Source: Candidatus Cibiobacter qucibialis
Lineage (GTDB): Bacteria > Bacillota > Clostridia > Oscillospirales > Ruminococcaceae
Direction: 5' to 3'
NCBI GenBank assembly: GCA_004000625.1
Contig: SAUS01000031.1
Location: forward strand, 1-30,026
Length of the DNA: 30,026 nt
The position numbers and the translations under genes are program-made. Positions 21,858 through 29,975 of the stretch are shown one piece after another; positions within the stretch are counted from its first letter, which is position 1, and each line of letters begins with the position of its first letter. The notes beneath the pieces are model-generated. The model did not search any database and was not told where the DNA came from. It worked only from the letters and a program-made list of their open reading frames with translations.

Positions 21858-22050
21858 CTCTTACAACCTTCTTTCGCTGTTGTTGTATCCGAAAAGCCGA
21901 AAATATAGCCTGTTTCTACAAACACAGCCGGATTTTGCGTTAAAAGTCTTTGGAATCCACAAAAGATTCCGGCGGCTTTTGCCTTAAATCCGTCTTGCGT
22001 TTGCGAAATATGCGTCATTTTCTTTGTTTTCAGTTACACATTAATCAATA
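21858..22050 (-). ncRNA. Structured 5' leader of the 98-aa protein gene
   Basis: The leader of about 190 bases contains a GGAATC/GATTCC hairpin (21952-21970). A competing GCCGGA/TCCGGC pairing (21927-21932 with 21968-21973) shares bases with it, so the two are mutually exclusive. GGC-TTTT-GCC lies at 21974-21983. Such alternative pairings are found in riboswitches and autoregulated leaders. No known class is recognised. Confidence 0.35.
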
Positions 22051-22056
22051 AAAAAT

Positions 22057-22085
22057 ATTATACCATACAAGATAGGGGATTACAA
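22057..22085 (-). promoter_or_regulatory. Promoter of the 98-aa protein gene
   Basis: On the minus strand, -10 TATAAT (22057-22062) and -35 TTGTAA (22080-22085) are 17 bases apart. The -35 overlaps the stop codon of the upstream DUF2304 gene. Confidence 0.7.
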
Positions 22086-22439
22086 ATCTAATTTTTCGCG
22101 TTCGATCTTTTCTTCGTTCAAGGCAACGCGCTGGGTCAAAATGCGCACCTTGCTGTCCAGCTGACTGAGCCGGATGGACATAAAAAACTGTTTGGCCAGC
22201 AGCAAAAAGATGATGACGATATAAACAAAATTGATGGGACTCTGGAACCCAAGCAGATACGCCGCCCAGTAGGCAATGCCGGGAAAGATGGCCAAAATCA
22301 GCAGAATGCCGCTGAACAGAAGCCAGAAAATGGTATCTTCGATCTGCACCTTAGCCAAACGCACGCGGCGCAGAATATAGGTTGCGGTGATCAGGCTGCC
22401 CAACACAAGGCATACACGGATAATTGGCTGATCAAACAT
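22080..22439 (-). CDS. DUF2304 membrane protein
   Basis: This 119-aa protein has three hydrophobic segments (about 6-24, 36-60 and 68-88) and a charged coiled-coil-like tail (RLSQLDSKVRILTQRVALNEEKIEREK). It matches DUF2304 in size and layout. The family is regularly encoded next to a GT2 polyprenyl-phosphate glycosyltransferase, as here (3 bases apart), and probably helps it at the membrane, for example as partner or flippase-like subunit; this last point is inference. Confidence 0.85.
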   Translation of the reverse strand: MFDQPIIRVCLVLGSLITATYILRRVRLAKVQIEDTIFWLLFSGILLILAIFPGIAYWAAYLLGFQSPINFVYIVIIFLLLAKQFFMSIRLSQLDSKVRILTQRVALNEEKIEREKLDL

Positions 22440-22442
22440 GGC

Positions 22443-23162
22443 TTACAGGCTCCTTTCCGGGTAAGGCGTTTCGGTGTCCCGCTTGCGGAACCACTGAATC
22501 AGCAAAATGGAGATGGACATTTTGACCATATATTCAATGCTGCGCCAAAAGGTCAGGTAGCTTTGTCCGGCCTCGCGCTCGCCCATCGTAACTTGTACTT
22601 CGCGTACCACAGCGCCGTTTTTGATCAGGTAACTGATGGTATCCGGCTCCGGGCCATAGTTCAAATTTTGGGCAAATTCTTCCACCATGGCGCGGTTGAA
22701 CAGCCGCATGCCGCTGGTGGGGTCGCAGATTGCACGGCCGGTGGTCAGCCGGATGGACCAGCTGATGATGTAACTGCCCAGCATGCGCAGGCTTTTGGGC
22801 TTTTTTACCGTCAAAAAGCGGCTGCCAATCACGATGTCGGCCCCGCTTTCCAGCTCTTCCAGCATGGCGGCGATATATTCCGGTCGGTGCTGGCCGTCAG
22901 CATCCAGCTGCATGGCGCAGTCATACCCGTTTTCGGCGGCATAGCGCAGCCCGGTCTGGAATGCACCTGCCAGCCCCAGGTTGACCGGCAGATCGATCAA
23001 GCGGAACCCATGTTCCCGGCAGATGGCCGCAGTTTTATCACGGCTGCCATCGTTGACTACAACATAGTCATACTGCGGGTAGTTCTTGACAATGCCGTTG
23101 ACGACCTTGACAATATTGGCTTCCTCATTATATGCAGGAATAACAATCAGCAATTTTGACAT
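22443..23162 (-). CDS. GT2 family glycosyltransferase (polyprenyl-phosphate sugar synthase-like)
   Basis: This 239-aa enzyme opens KLLIVIPAYNEEANI, followed by VVVNDGSRDKT and the nucleotide-sugar/metal motif QLDADGQHRPEY (about 85-96). It ends in a short hydrophobic region (MVKMSISILLIQWF). It is like dolichol-phosphate mannosyltransferases and would load a sugar onto undecaprenyl phosphate at the inner face of the membrane. AAGGAAC precedes the ATG. It is in one operon with the DUF2304 gene. A TGCCCGG/CCGGGCA hairpin (about 23184-23203) separates it from the GT4 gene. Confidence 0.9.
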   Translation of the reverse strand: MSKLLIVIPAYNEEANIVKVVNGIVKNYPQYDYVVVNDGSRDKTAAICREHGFRLIDLPVNLGLAGAFQTGLRYAAENGYDCAMQLDADGQHRPEYIAAMLEELESGADIVIGSRFLTVKKPKSLRMLGSYIISWSIRLTTGRAICDPTSGMRLFNRAMVEEFAQNLNYGPEPDTISYLIKNGAVVREVQVTMGEREAGQSYLTFWRSIEYMVKMSISILLIQWFRKRDTETPYPERSL

Positions 23163-23207
23163 AACAAATGTTCCTTATCCACTTGCCCGGCAAACACCGG
23201 GCAGATG

Positions 23208-24341
23208 TCAGCTTTGGTTTATGATCCCCATCATTTTATCAAATACGGCATCCCATGTAAAGTGCGCGTACACATTGCGGTACGCCGCCTCGGCACAGGC
23301 ATGGGCGCGGGCGGGATCATCCAGCAGGGTCTGCAGCCCGGCGCGGATGGTTTCCACCGTGGCGTCCTGTGGCTGGCCGGGCAGCACAATGCCGTGGGTA
23401 TCGTCCGGCAGCAGCTCCTCGGTTCCAGCGGTACGGGTGCACACGATAGGGCAGCGGCAGGCCGCGGCTTCCAGCAAGGTGGTGGGAAAGCCCTCGGCAT
23501 ACCGGGTGGGTAGACAGTATACATCTGCCTGCCGCAGCAGCTGAACCACCGCATCATGCGGCAGGGCACCGGGGGTAACGGCCCCAAGGTCCGCCAGTTC
23601 CTGCTGCTGCGGACCGCTGCCAGCCGCCACCAGAACAACGCCCGGCAGCTGGGCCACGGCCTGGGCTAATAATCCGGCGCCCTTTTCGGGAATCAGGCGG
23701 CCCACAAACAGCACGATCTTACGGTCGCCAAGGTTCAGCTTGGCGCGCCAGTCTGGCGCGTGGGCGGCTTCCTGTTCCAAAGCAGCGGGGTCAATGGCGT
23801 TGGGCATGGTTCCTGCAGCCGTAATGCCAAAGGTGTGCAGCCAGCGGCAGGCAGCGGCGGAAACGCCATAGAACGGCGCGCCGGTGCCGCGCACCAGACG
23901 GCAGGCAACCTGCTCATACAGCCGCCCGCAGGCCCCCAGCAGGCCGCTGCCCATCGGCATGTATCCGGTGGAATGGTCAATAACCAGCATGGGGATACCG
24001 CGGCGCTTGGCCGCGCGGGCAGCCCAGACGCTTTGGGTGTACATGCGGGTTTGCACCACGCAGAAATCGAGCTTTTGCGCCCAGATTTGCGCGGTCAGCG
24101 CGTGGAAGCGCGCCCCCGGCTTGATAACAGGAAAGCGCCCGTTCATGACAGGCCAGACGGGCAGGCGGTAAATTTCAATGCCATCCCCATCAATTTCGTG
24201 CTCCGGCAGGTTGGGCAGAGCACTGGTAACCACAATGGCGCGGTGCCCGGCGGCAACAGTGCAGCGGGCAAGGTTCCAGGTGTAGCGCTCCACACCACCC
24301 ACCGTGGGCAGGTACTGCGCAGAAAAATAACAAATCGTCAT
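23208..24341 (-). CDS. GT4 family glycosyltransferase
   Basis: This 377-aa GT-B fold enzyme has the N-terminal glycine motif LPTVGGVERYTWNLA (11-25). C-terminal landmarks are KIVLFVGRLIPEKGAG and PTRYAEGFPTTLLEAAACRCPIV, with the EX7E-type catalytic Glu pair. It transfers a sugar from a nucleotide donor to a surface-glycan intermediate. The start at 24341 overlaps the stop of the DUF2142 gene (ATGA), so the two are coupled; the longer reading from 24665 is a shadow of that gene. Confidence 0.92.
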   Translation of the reverse strand: MTICYFSAQYLPTVGGVERYTWNLARCTVAAGHRAIVVTSALPNLPEHEIDGDGIEIYRLPVWPVMNGRFPVIKPGARFHALTAQIWAQKLDFCVVQTRMYTQSVWAARAAKRRGIPMLVIDHSTGYMPMGSGLLGACGRLYEQVACRLVRGTGAPFYGVSAAACRWLHTFGITAAGTMPNAIDPAALEQEAAHAPDWRAKLNLGDRKIVLFVGRLIPEKGAGLLAQAVAQLPGVVLVAAGSGPQQQELADLGAVTPGALPHDAVVQLLRQADVYCLPTRYAEGFPTTLLEAAACRCPIVCTRTAGTEELLPDDTHGIVLPGQPQDATVETIRAGLQTLLDDPARAHACAEAAYRNVYAHFTWDAVFDKMMGIINQS

Positions 24342-26977
24342 CGGGCAATCACCGCAAGCATGGCGTTCAGCAATACCCCGGCGTTGACTACGCACAGGCA
24401 GCAGACCAGGGTGCAGGCGGACGGTTTGCCGCTGGCAACCTGAACCCGGCGGGGCAGGCAGGTAAGCAGGAACAACGGCAGCACGGGCAGAAGATACCGC
24501 CCCTGGAAGCCGTAAACGGTCTGGTAATAGGTCGGGGTCCACACAAGGCAGCCGACAAAGGCCAATGCGGCGCACAGCAGCGCGGCCAGCGCACACCACA
24601 CCCGGTAGCGCCCCTGGGGCAGCCCCGGCACGGGAACATCCTGCGCCGGAACGGCGGCATACCACAGCAGCAGGTAGAGCGCCAAGACCCAGAACCAGGC
24701 CAGGTCCAGCGAGCTGTAGCTTAAGCTGCCGCCCACAAGGCCGCGCACCCAGTTGTCAGCATCCTGCACCACGCTGCGTACCAGCAGCATAGCCACGGCG
24801 GGCAGATTGTGCAGAATGTAACCGGGGGTAAAGGTGGTCTGGTCTTCCTCGCTGGGGGTGCTCTGGCTGTCCCGCACGGTACGGACAGCTTCGATCTCTT
24901 TGATCAGCACATTGCGGTCCAGCGGGTAGCGGTCATCCTCCACGCCGGGGTAGATCTGGCAGGCGGAAAGCAACTCTGCACATTCATCACTGCTGAACAT
25001 GGACTTGAAAAAATCACGGCGGTCAGCATTGGCCAGTCGTTCCCGGCACATTTCGGCGTCGGTGGTCATCAGGTCGCGGTCCAGGTAAACCAGGGAAGCC
25101 GCACTCATGAATTCATCATCGGTCAGGCTGGAATGCTCCACTTCCTCCGGGCTGAAGAAAAAGCTCTGGCCCAGAACGGCGGCGGTCACATCGCCCTCCT
25201 GCAAGGCCTGCACCCAGAACTCAAGCTCCTTCTGCGGGATCTCGGTCACGCCCTCCACGCAGTAATACAGGCGGCGCACAAAGTTGGAAGCCGTGTTTTC
25301 GCGGTACTCGGCAGGCATGTTGGCAAACCGGTTGGAGGTTTTGCCGTCACCCGCGGCAGGGGCGGCATGCAGGGTACGATTGTCAGCTGCCTCTGTTGCT
25401 GTATAAGAAACCGCGGCAGCCGGGGTAGAACCCTGTGCGGAGGTGGTTTCCGCCTGGGTAGTCTGATTTTCAAACCCGGCAGAACCGGCCACCGAAGTGA
25501 CCAGCACAGCGCGGTTGATGCTGAGCGCCAGCAGCACGCATCCGGCCAGATAAGCGGCTTTTTTTGTTGCGGCGCTCTGGCCAAAGCGGCTGTTGGGAAT
25601 CAGCAGGAACAACGCTGCCAGCGGCAGGTAAACCAGTTTGGCCGGTGCCAGCAGGATGCCGAACACCGCCAGCGGCAGCCACAGCCGTACCGGCAGCACC
25701 GTGCCGTCCTTGCAGCCAAAAATCGCCTGCATACACAGCGCAGTAAAGGCAAACGCCAGCCCCAGCAGCAGGGAATCCCGGCTGAAAGAAGCCGCCAGAT
25801 GCAGCGTCATGGGCAGCAGGGCCGCCGCAGCGAATACCCGCCTGCCAAACGGCGCAGCTTTAACGGCCAGCGCCGCTAACAAAGCGAACACAATTAAATT
25901 TGCTGTGCGCCCCAGCATCAGCGCCGGAACAAAGCCAAGGTGAAAAACATATGCCAGGAACACCGCTGCCGCGCTGAACAGGTACAGCGTGGGATTGCGG
26001 TCGGTCTGCAGTTCTTCCAGCGCCGTGTGGCTGTCAAAACTGTCAGGGGTGGTGGTGAACAGGTTTTCGCCCAGTTCCTGCCAGCTGAACACGGTGGTCT
26101 TTTCGTTTTGCAGCAGGGGGTCAAAGTCGTGCTCGCGGCGGTAGGTCATATCCAGCGGCACATTGCCCATCCGCCATTCATCCGGCGAGAGCATGTTGGC
26201 CCATTTGCAGGCTAAAGTAAAAGACTGGTTGATGTGGTATTTTTCGTCCGGTGCGGCATAGGGCGGCAGCACAAAGCTGTACAGCATGCCAAAGCAGAGC
26301 ACCAGCACAAACACCAGCCGGTGCAGCGGCATGCGGCCCCGCATGGCAAAATAAATGCCAAGGAACACCACAACGCTGGCCAGCAGCCCGACCAGCAAAA
26401 AGAACCGGGTCAAAAATCCGCCAATCTGTTTGTAAGTCACCAGCAGCGCCAGCGTGCCGTCCACGGCTTCGCCGTTTACGGTAAAGGTATCGTTCCACAG
26501 CACAGCGCCGTTGCTGCAGCCCACGGTCAACCGGCCGGAACCGGTATACTCCGGTTTCAGCGTCACGCGGTAGTGGCGGCCTGCGCTGCCGGTCACGGGG
26601 GTATCCAGCCCCATGCCAGTGTACTGCCCGGCCACAATGTTCGCCATATCGCCGGTGGAGCGGGCCAGCACCTCGCCGGTGTCGGCATCGGCAAGTTCCA
26701 GGTGCAGCTCACCGGTGGGCTGGCCGTTGCTGGTGCCAAACACAAAGGCCATGGCCAGCAGGTCATTGTCGGTATCAAAGGTCTGGGCAGCGCCGTTGGC
26801 TTCGTCCAGCTCGGCGCTGTACTGGCTGTAATCATCGCTGATGCGCTCCGACAGGCTCTTGTCATTGTTGGGGCGCACCGCGGCCAACCAAACCAGCACC
26901 ACGGCCAGCAGGCAGGCAGCAGCGGCGCACAGGGCGGTGCCCAGCGGGCTTTTCAGAAAATCCTTTATTTTGCTCAT
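24338..26977 (-). CDS. DUF2142 large membrane protein, GT-C-like
   Basis: This 879-aa protein has an N-terminal membrane helix (about 12-31). An external beta-rich segment follows (about 40-175, with AFVFGTSNGQPTGELHLEL), then about ten membrane helices. The DUF2142 motif PPYAAPDEKYHINQ (about 233-246) carries acidic residues just outside the membrane, as in lipid-linked-sugar GT-C enzymes. HLAASFSRDSLLL is also typical. A second external domain (about 500-740) precedes the last helices. It probably transfers a lipid-linked sugar outside the cell, perhaps the product of the GT2/DUF2304 pair. GGGAGGAG precedes the ATG. Confidence 0.85.
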   Translation of the reverse strand: MSKIKDFLKSPLGTALCAAAACLLAVVLVWLAAVRPNNDKSLSERISDDYSQYSAELDEANGAAQTFDTDNDLLAMAFVFGTSNGQPTGELHLELADADTGEVLARSTGDMANIVAGQYTGMGLDTPVTGSAGRHYRVTLKPEYTGSGRLTVGCSNGAVLWNDTFTVNGEAVDGTLALLVTYKQIGGFLTRFFLLVGLLASVVVFLGIYFAMRGRMPLHRLVFVLVLCFGMLYSFVLPPYAAPDEKYHINQSFTLACKWANMLSPDEWRMGNVPLDMTYRREHDFDPLLQNEKTTVFSWQELGENLFTTTPDSFDSHTALEELQTDRNPTLYLFSAAAVFLAYVFHLGFVPALMLGRTANLIVFALLAALAVKAAPFGRRVFAAAALLPMTLHLAASFSRDSLLLGLAFAFTALCMQAIFGCKDGTVLPVRLWLPLAVFGILLAPAKLVYLPLAALFLLIPNSRFGQSAATKKAAYLAGCVLLALSINRAVLVTSVAGSAGFENQTTQAETTSAQGSTPAAAVSYTATEAADNRTLHAAPAAGDGKTSNRFANMPAEYRENTASNFVRRLYYCVEGVTEIPQKELEFWVQALQEGDVTAAVLGQSFFFSPEEVEHSSLTDDEFMSAASLVYLDRDLMTTDAEMCRERLANADRRDFFKSMFSSDECAELLSACQIYPGVEDDRYPLDRNVLIKEIEAVRTVRDSQSTPSEEDQTTFTPGYILHNLPAVAMLLVRSVVQDADNWVRGLVGGSLSYSSLDLAWFWVLALYLLLWYAAVPAQDVPVPGLPQGRYRVWCALAALLCAALAFVGCLVWTPTYYQTVYGFQGRYLLPVLPLFLLTCLPRRVQVASGKPSACTLVCCLCVVNAGVLLNAMLAVIAR

Positions 26978-27062
26978 ACGGGCTCCTCCCGGTTTTGGTG
27001 GTTCAGCGTTCAGGGGGTGTCCAAAACAAACACCGGAATATTTAACGTTTCAGCCGCACCCA

Positions 27063-27569
27063 TCAAATCTCTGCGCCAAAGGCTTTTTTAACGGCGGCAG
27101 GCAGGCGGCCGTCCCGCAGCAGGATCTCTTCCACCGTGCCGCGCACAGCGCCCTCGCCGCCTTTTTGGCGGCAGATGAAATCCGCCCGCCCCAACACAGG
27201 GCCGGCAGCGTCGGCCGGGCAGGCCACAAAGCCGCACAGGGCCATGGCGGTCAAATCGTTCAGGTCATCGCCGCAATAGGCAACATCCTGCTTGGTCAGG
27301 CTGTGCTCAGCCATAAACCTGCTCAAAAAGGCGGCTTTGTCGTGTACGTTCTGGAACAGATAGTCAATGTGCAGGTCCTGGGCACGGTGGCGCACGGCTT
27401 CACATTCGCGCCCGGTGCAGATCATAACCTGCATCCCTGCCGCGCGGGCCAGCACGATCCCGGCCCCATCCTTGATGGCAAACTTTTTCAGCTCGTTGCC
27501 GGTGGAATCATAGTACACGCCGCCGTCTGTCATGGTGCCGTCTACATCCAGAACCAAAAGTCGAATCAT
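27063..27569 (-). CDS. KdsC-like HAD phosphatase
   Basis: This cap-less HAD phosphatase of about 168 aa has motif I LVLDVDGTMTDGGVYY, FAIKDGAGIVLA, CTGRECEAVRHRA, VHDKAAFL, GDDLNDL and GGEGAVRG near the end. This is the full KdsC pattern (Kdo-8-phosphate phosphatase, or the equivalent step of sialic-type pathways). ATG 27569 is chosen because GAGG lies 7 bases before it; a TTG at 27575 is possible. It is third in the operon after the KdsB-like and aldolase-fusion genes and would remove phosphate from their ulosonate intermediate. Confidence 0.88.
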   Translation of the reverse strand: MIRLLVLDVDGTMTDGGVYYDSTGNELKKFAIKDGAGIVLARAAGMQVMICTGRECEAVRHRAQDLHIDYLFQNVHDKAAFLSRFMAEHSLTKQDVAYCGDDLNDLTAMALCGFVACPADAAGPVLGRADFICRQKGGEGAVRGTVEEILLRDGRLPAAVKKAFGAEI

Positions 27570-27581
27570 GGGCAAACCTCG

Positions 27582-29153
27582 TTATTTTGCGTATTCGCTT
27601 GGGGTGATAAAGGTCACATCCAGCCCGCAGGCTTTGATGGCACCTGCCATGGCGGTGTTGAACGCAGCTCCGCGCCCGGTGTGAGCGTGCAACAGGCTGT
27701 CGGCATAGGCGGGGGTACCGGGCTTGTAGCCATCGGCCCCGGCCAGCAGCACGGCCTTGGCACCGCACAGCCGCAGCAGCCGCAGCAGCATCAGTACACT
27801 GTTGCTGCCAAGGGATGCATTCTGCACATCCGGGGCAGCCAGCCGGTCATAATTGACCGCCAGCGCCCCCTGCGGCAGCGGCCGCAGGTTGGAGGTGAGC
27901 ACAACAGGGCAGGGCAGGGCAGCAAGGTCCAGCTTTTCAAACCGCTTGCTGTTGGTAAAAAATGCGTAATCCGGCTGGCAGAATTCCGGGCAGAAATTGG
28001 CCGAAACAATGCAGTCTGCCTTGGCGGCGGCCACAGCGCTGCGCCCAGCTTCCTCCGCCAGGCTGGCACCGGGGGCCAGCACCAGCACGGTCTTGCCGCC
28101 AAACGCGGTGCGCAGGGTATCCAGCGCGGCGGTGTCGTCAACGGCGCGGTTCTGGTATTCGCGGTACAGGCGGTCGGCATAGTCTTTATCGTATGCGGTG
28201 GCCTTGCTGCGGTCAAAACCGGCCAGAATATGGTTGATGTCCCGGTTGGTCAAATCGCCTTTGTCCAGATAATGCTCGGCGTAATCGCGGTGCAGGTTGT
28301 ACCGTGCGCTCAGGAAGTAAGCCGGGGTGTAACCCCAGGCTGTCTCGCCTTTCAGCGGGGCGATATGGTCCTGGATGGCATCCATCATCTCGTCAATGTC
28401 ATAATGGCAGCCAAGGGTCTCGTTCATATAGTCGGCAATCAGCTCAATGGGCAGGTTGCCGGGAATGCGCCCCATGCCCATCAGGCTGCCGTCCACAGTG
28501 GTATCGCGGCCCAGGTGCTTGTCCAGAAATTCCTGCGCCAGGCAGAAAGAGAGCGCCATGTTCTCATGCAGGTGCAGCCCCACGCGGATATCCGGGGCCA
28601 GGTTGTGGTCCACCAGGCTGACGATGCGCTCTAAGTCACGCCGCCGCATGCTGCCGAAGGTATCCACAATGGAGAACTGGTACGGGTGAATCTCGTTTAC
28701 CTGGTCTAAAATCCACAGCAAGTCTTTGTCGGCATAGCCCATAATGTTGATGGGGTTGATGGACAGCTTGTACCCGCGGGCCTTGGCTTCGCGGGCAAAA
28801 TCCATGCCTTCGCGGATATCGTAATCGTGGGCGGTAATGCGCAGCATCTCAATGCCGTGCCCCTCATAAGGGGACAGCTTGGCAATATCATAATTGGAGC
28901 GCATGGCCATGCCGCTGTACATGGTGCTGCCGGTGTGGGCAGGCAGCAGTCTGTTCAGCTCTTCAATGGTGTTGCAGACGGTCACATCGGGGTTGTAGCC
29001 ATCCACATTGCGCAGAAAGCCCACTTCCACAATGTCAGTCCCGGCGCGGGTCAGCGAGGCGATAATATCTTTGGCTGCAGCAAAGCCCCAGTTCCAGCTG
29101 TTCACATAGCCGCCGTCACGCAGGGTGCAGTCCAACAGTTTAATATCGGGCAT
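27582..29153 (-). CDS. DRE-TIM aldolase fused to a DUF115/GT42-like domain
   Basis: This is a 523-aa two-domain protein. Residues 1 to about 275 form an HMGL-like metallo-aldolase barrel, with LLDCTLRDGGYVNSW (6-20), VEVGFLRN and the metal-binding HLHEN. Such domains join or split pyruvate-type units and aldehydes. Residues about 275-345 are a linker of helices. Residues about 350-523 (VLVLAPGASLAEEA, DYAFFTNSKRFEKL, LGSNSVLMLLRLL, AVLLAGADGYKPG) look like DUF115/MptE or GT42 sialyltransferase-fold domains. The gene begins directly after the KdsB-like stop (TAAATG), with AAAGGA inside that gene. It probably builds a 2-keto-3-deoxy sugar acid. Confidence 0.82.
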   Translation of the reverse strand: MPDIKLLDCTLRDGGYVNSWNWGFAAAKDIIASLTRAGTDIVEVGFLRNVDGYNPDVTVCNTIEELNRLLPAHTGSTMYSGMAMRSNYDIAKLSPYEGHGIEMLRITAHDYDIREGMDFAREAKARGYKLSINPINIMGYADKDLLWILDQVNEIHPYQFSIVDTFGSMRRRDLERIVSLVDHNLAPDIRVGLHLHENMALSFCLAQEFLDKHLGRDTTVDGSLMGMGRIPGNLPIELIADYMNETLGCHYDIDEMMDAIQDHIAPLKGETAWGYTPAYFLSARYNLHRDYAEHYLDKGDLTNRDINHILAGFDRSKATAYDKDYADRLYREYQNRAVDDTAALDTLRTAFGGKTVLVLAPGASLAEEAGRSAVAAAKADCIVSANFCPEFCQPDYAFFTNSKRFEKLDLAALPCPVVLTSNLRPLPQGALAVNYDRLAAPDVQNASLGSNSVLMLLRLLRLCGAKAVLLAGADGYKPGTPAYADSLLHAHTGRGAAFNTAMAGAIKACGLDVTFITPSEYAK

Positions 29154-29882
29154 TTATTCTTTTCCTTTCAGGATTTCGCTCACAAGGGCAAGGTCCTTGG
29201 GGGTGTCAACGCTCACAGTCTTGTACGGGCTGACGATGGCATGTACCTTGTGGCCGTTTTCCACAAAGCGCATCATATCGTTCTCTTCGGCTTTTTCCAG
29301 AATGGACTTCGGTGTTTCGTGGTAGAACGCCAGCGCCCGGCGGGAGTACAGCTGAATGCCGGTCACCTTCTCGTATTCAAAATCCAGCGTGCCTTTGGGG
29401 TAGGGAATGGGGCTGCGGGAGATCATCAAAATTTCCCGTGCGGCGTTGGTCACGACCTTCTGGTTGGAAAAATCGATCACATCCGCGGGGTGCTCCATCC
29501 GGTTGGTCAGCACGGCGACATAATACGGGTCCTCCGGCAGGGTATCCGGCAGAATCAAATCAAACGCCTTTACGTTGATCAGCGGCTCGTCACCCATGAT
29601 CTGCAGATACAGGTCGGCTTCCACCTTGGTGGAAACCTCCCAGATGCGCCCGGTGGGGGTGTCATGGTCGGGGCTGGTCATGCAGTATTCCATGCCGTAG
29701 GTGCGGCAGGCTTCGGCAATGCGCTCATCATCGGTGGCGATAAACACATCATCGAGCTTTTTGCACTTTTTGGCTTCCTGGTACACCCACCAGATCATGG
29801 GCTTGCCCAAAATATCCGCCAGCGGCTTGCCCGGCATCCGCGTGCTGGCATAACGGGCGGGAATAACGCCGATAAGTTTCAT
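29154..29882 (-). CDS. KdsB-like CMP-ulosonic acid cytidylyltransferase
   Basis: This 242-aa enzyme opens with the KdsB signature IPARYASTRMPGKPLADILGKPMI, followed by DDVFIATDDERIAEA, QIMGDEPLI and ISRSPIPYPKG. It would activate an eight- or nine-carbon 2-keto-3-deoxy acid with CTP. The segment after the mid-domain (DVIDFSNQKVVTNA) differs from classical Kdo enzymes, so the sugar is probably not ordinary Kdo. AGGAGG lies 9 bases before the ATG at 29882. It is the first gene of a tightly packed operon; the organism type has no lipopolysaccharide, so the sugar is expected in a surface polysaccharide or glycoprotein. Confidence 0.88.
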   Translation of the reverse strand: MKLIGVIPARYASTRMPGKPLADILGKPMIWWVYQEAKKCKKLDDVFIATDDERIAEACRTYGMEYCMTSPDHDTPTGRIWEVSTKVEADLYLQIMGDEPLINVKAFDLILPDTLPEDPYYVAVLTNRMEHPADVIDFSNQKVVTNAAREILMISRSPIPYPKGTLDFEYEKVTGIQLYSRRALAFYHETPKSILEKAEENDMMRFVENGHKVHAIVSPYKTVSVDTPKDLALVSEILKGKE

Positions 29883-29909
29883 AGTAAGCAACCTCCTAAA
29901 AGAAGCATT

Positions 29910-29957
29910 GGCTCCCCTTTGAGGGGAGCTGTCCGCGCAGCGGACTGAGGGGTGGTT
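29910..29957. repeat. Dispersed double-hairpin repeat
   Basis: GGCTCCCCT-TTG-AGGGGAGC is followed by GTCCG-CGCAG-CGGAC and TGAGGGGTGG. The same two-hairpin layout is remembered as a frequent intergenic repeat in gut Clostridia. It sits in the leader or promoter region of the KdsB-like operon. Confidence 0.6.
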
Positions 29958-29975
29958 CCCTAAGAAAGAGTTATA

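Noticed and set aside
21836..22018. 60-codon minus-strand frame in the leader of the 98-aa gene
   Set aside because: It has no Shine-Dalgarno and overlaps the start of the better-supported gene; the DNA looks like a structured leader.
26841..28634. 597-codon open frame on the plus strand
   Set aside because: It is antisense to the KdsC-like and aldolase-fusion genes and has no family resemblance.
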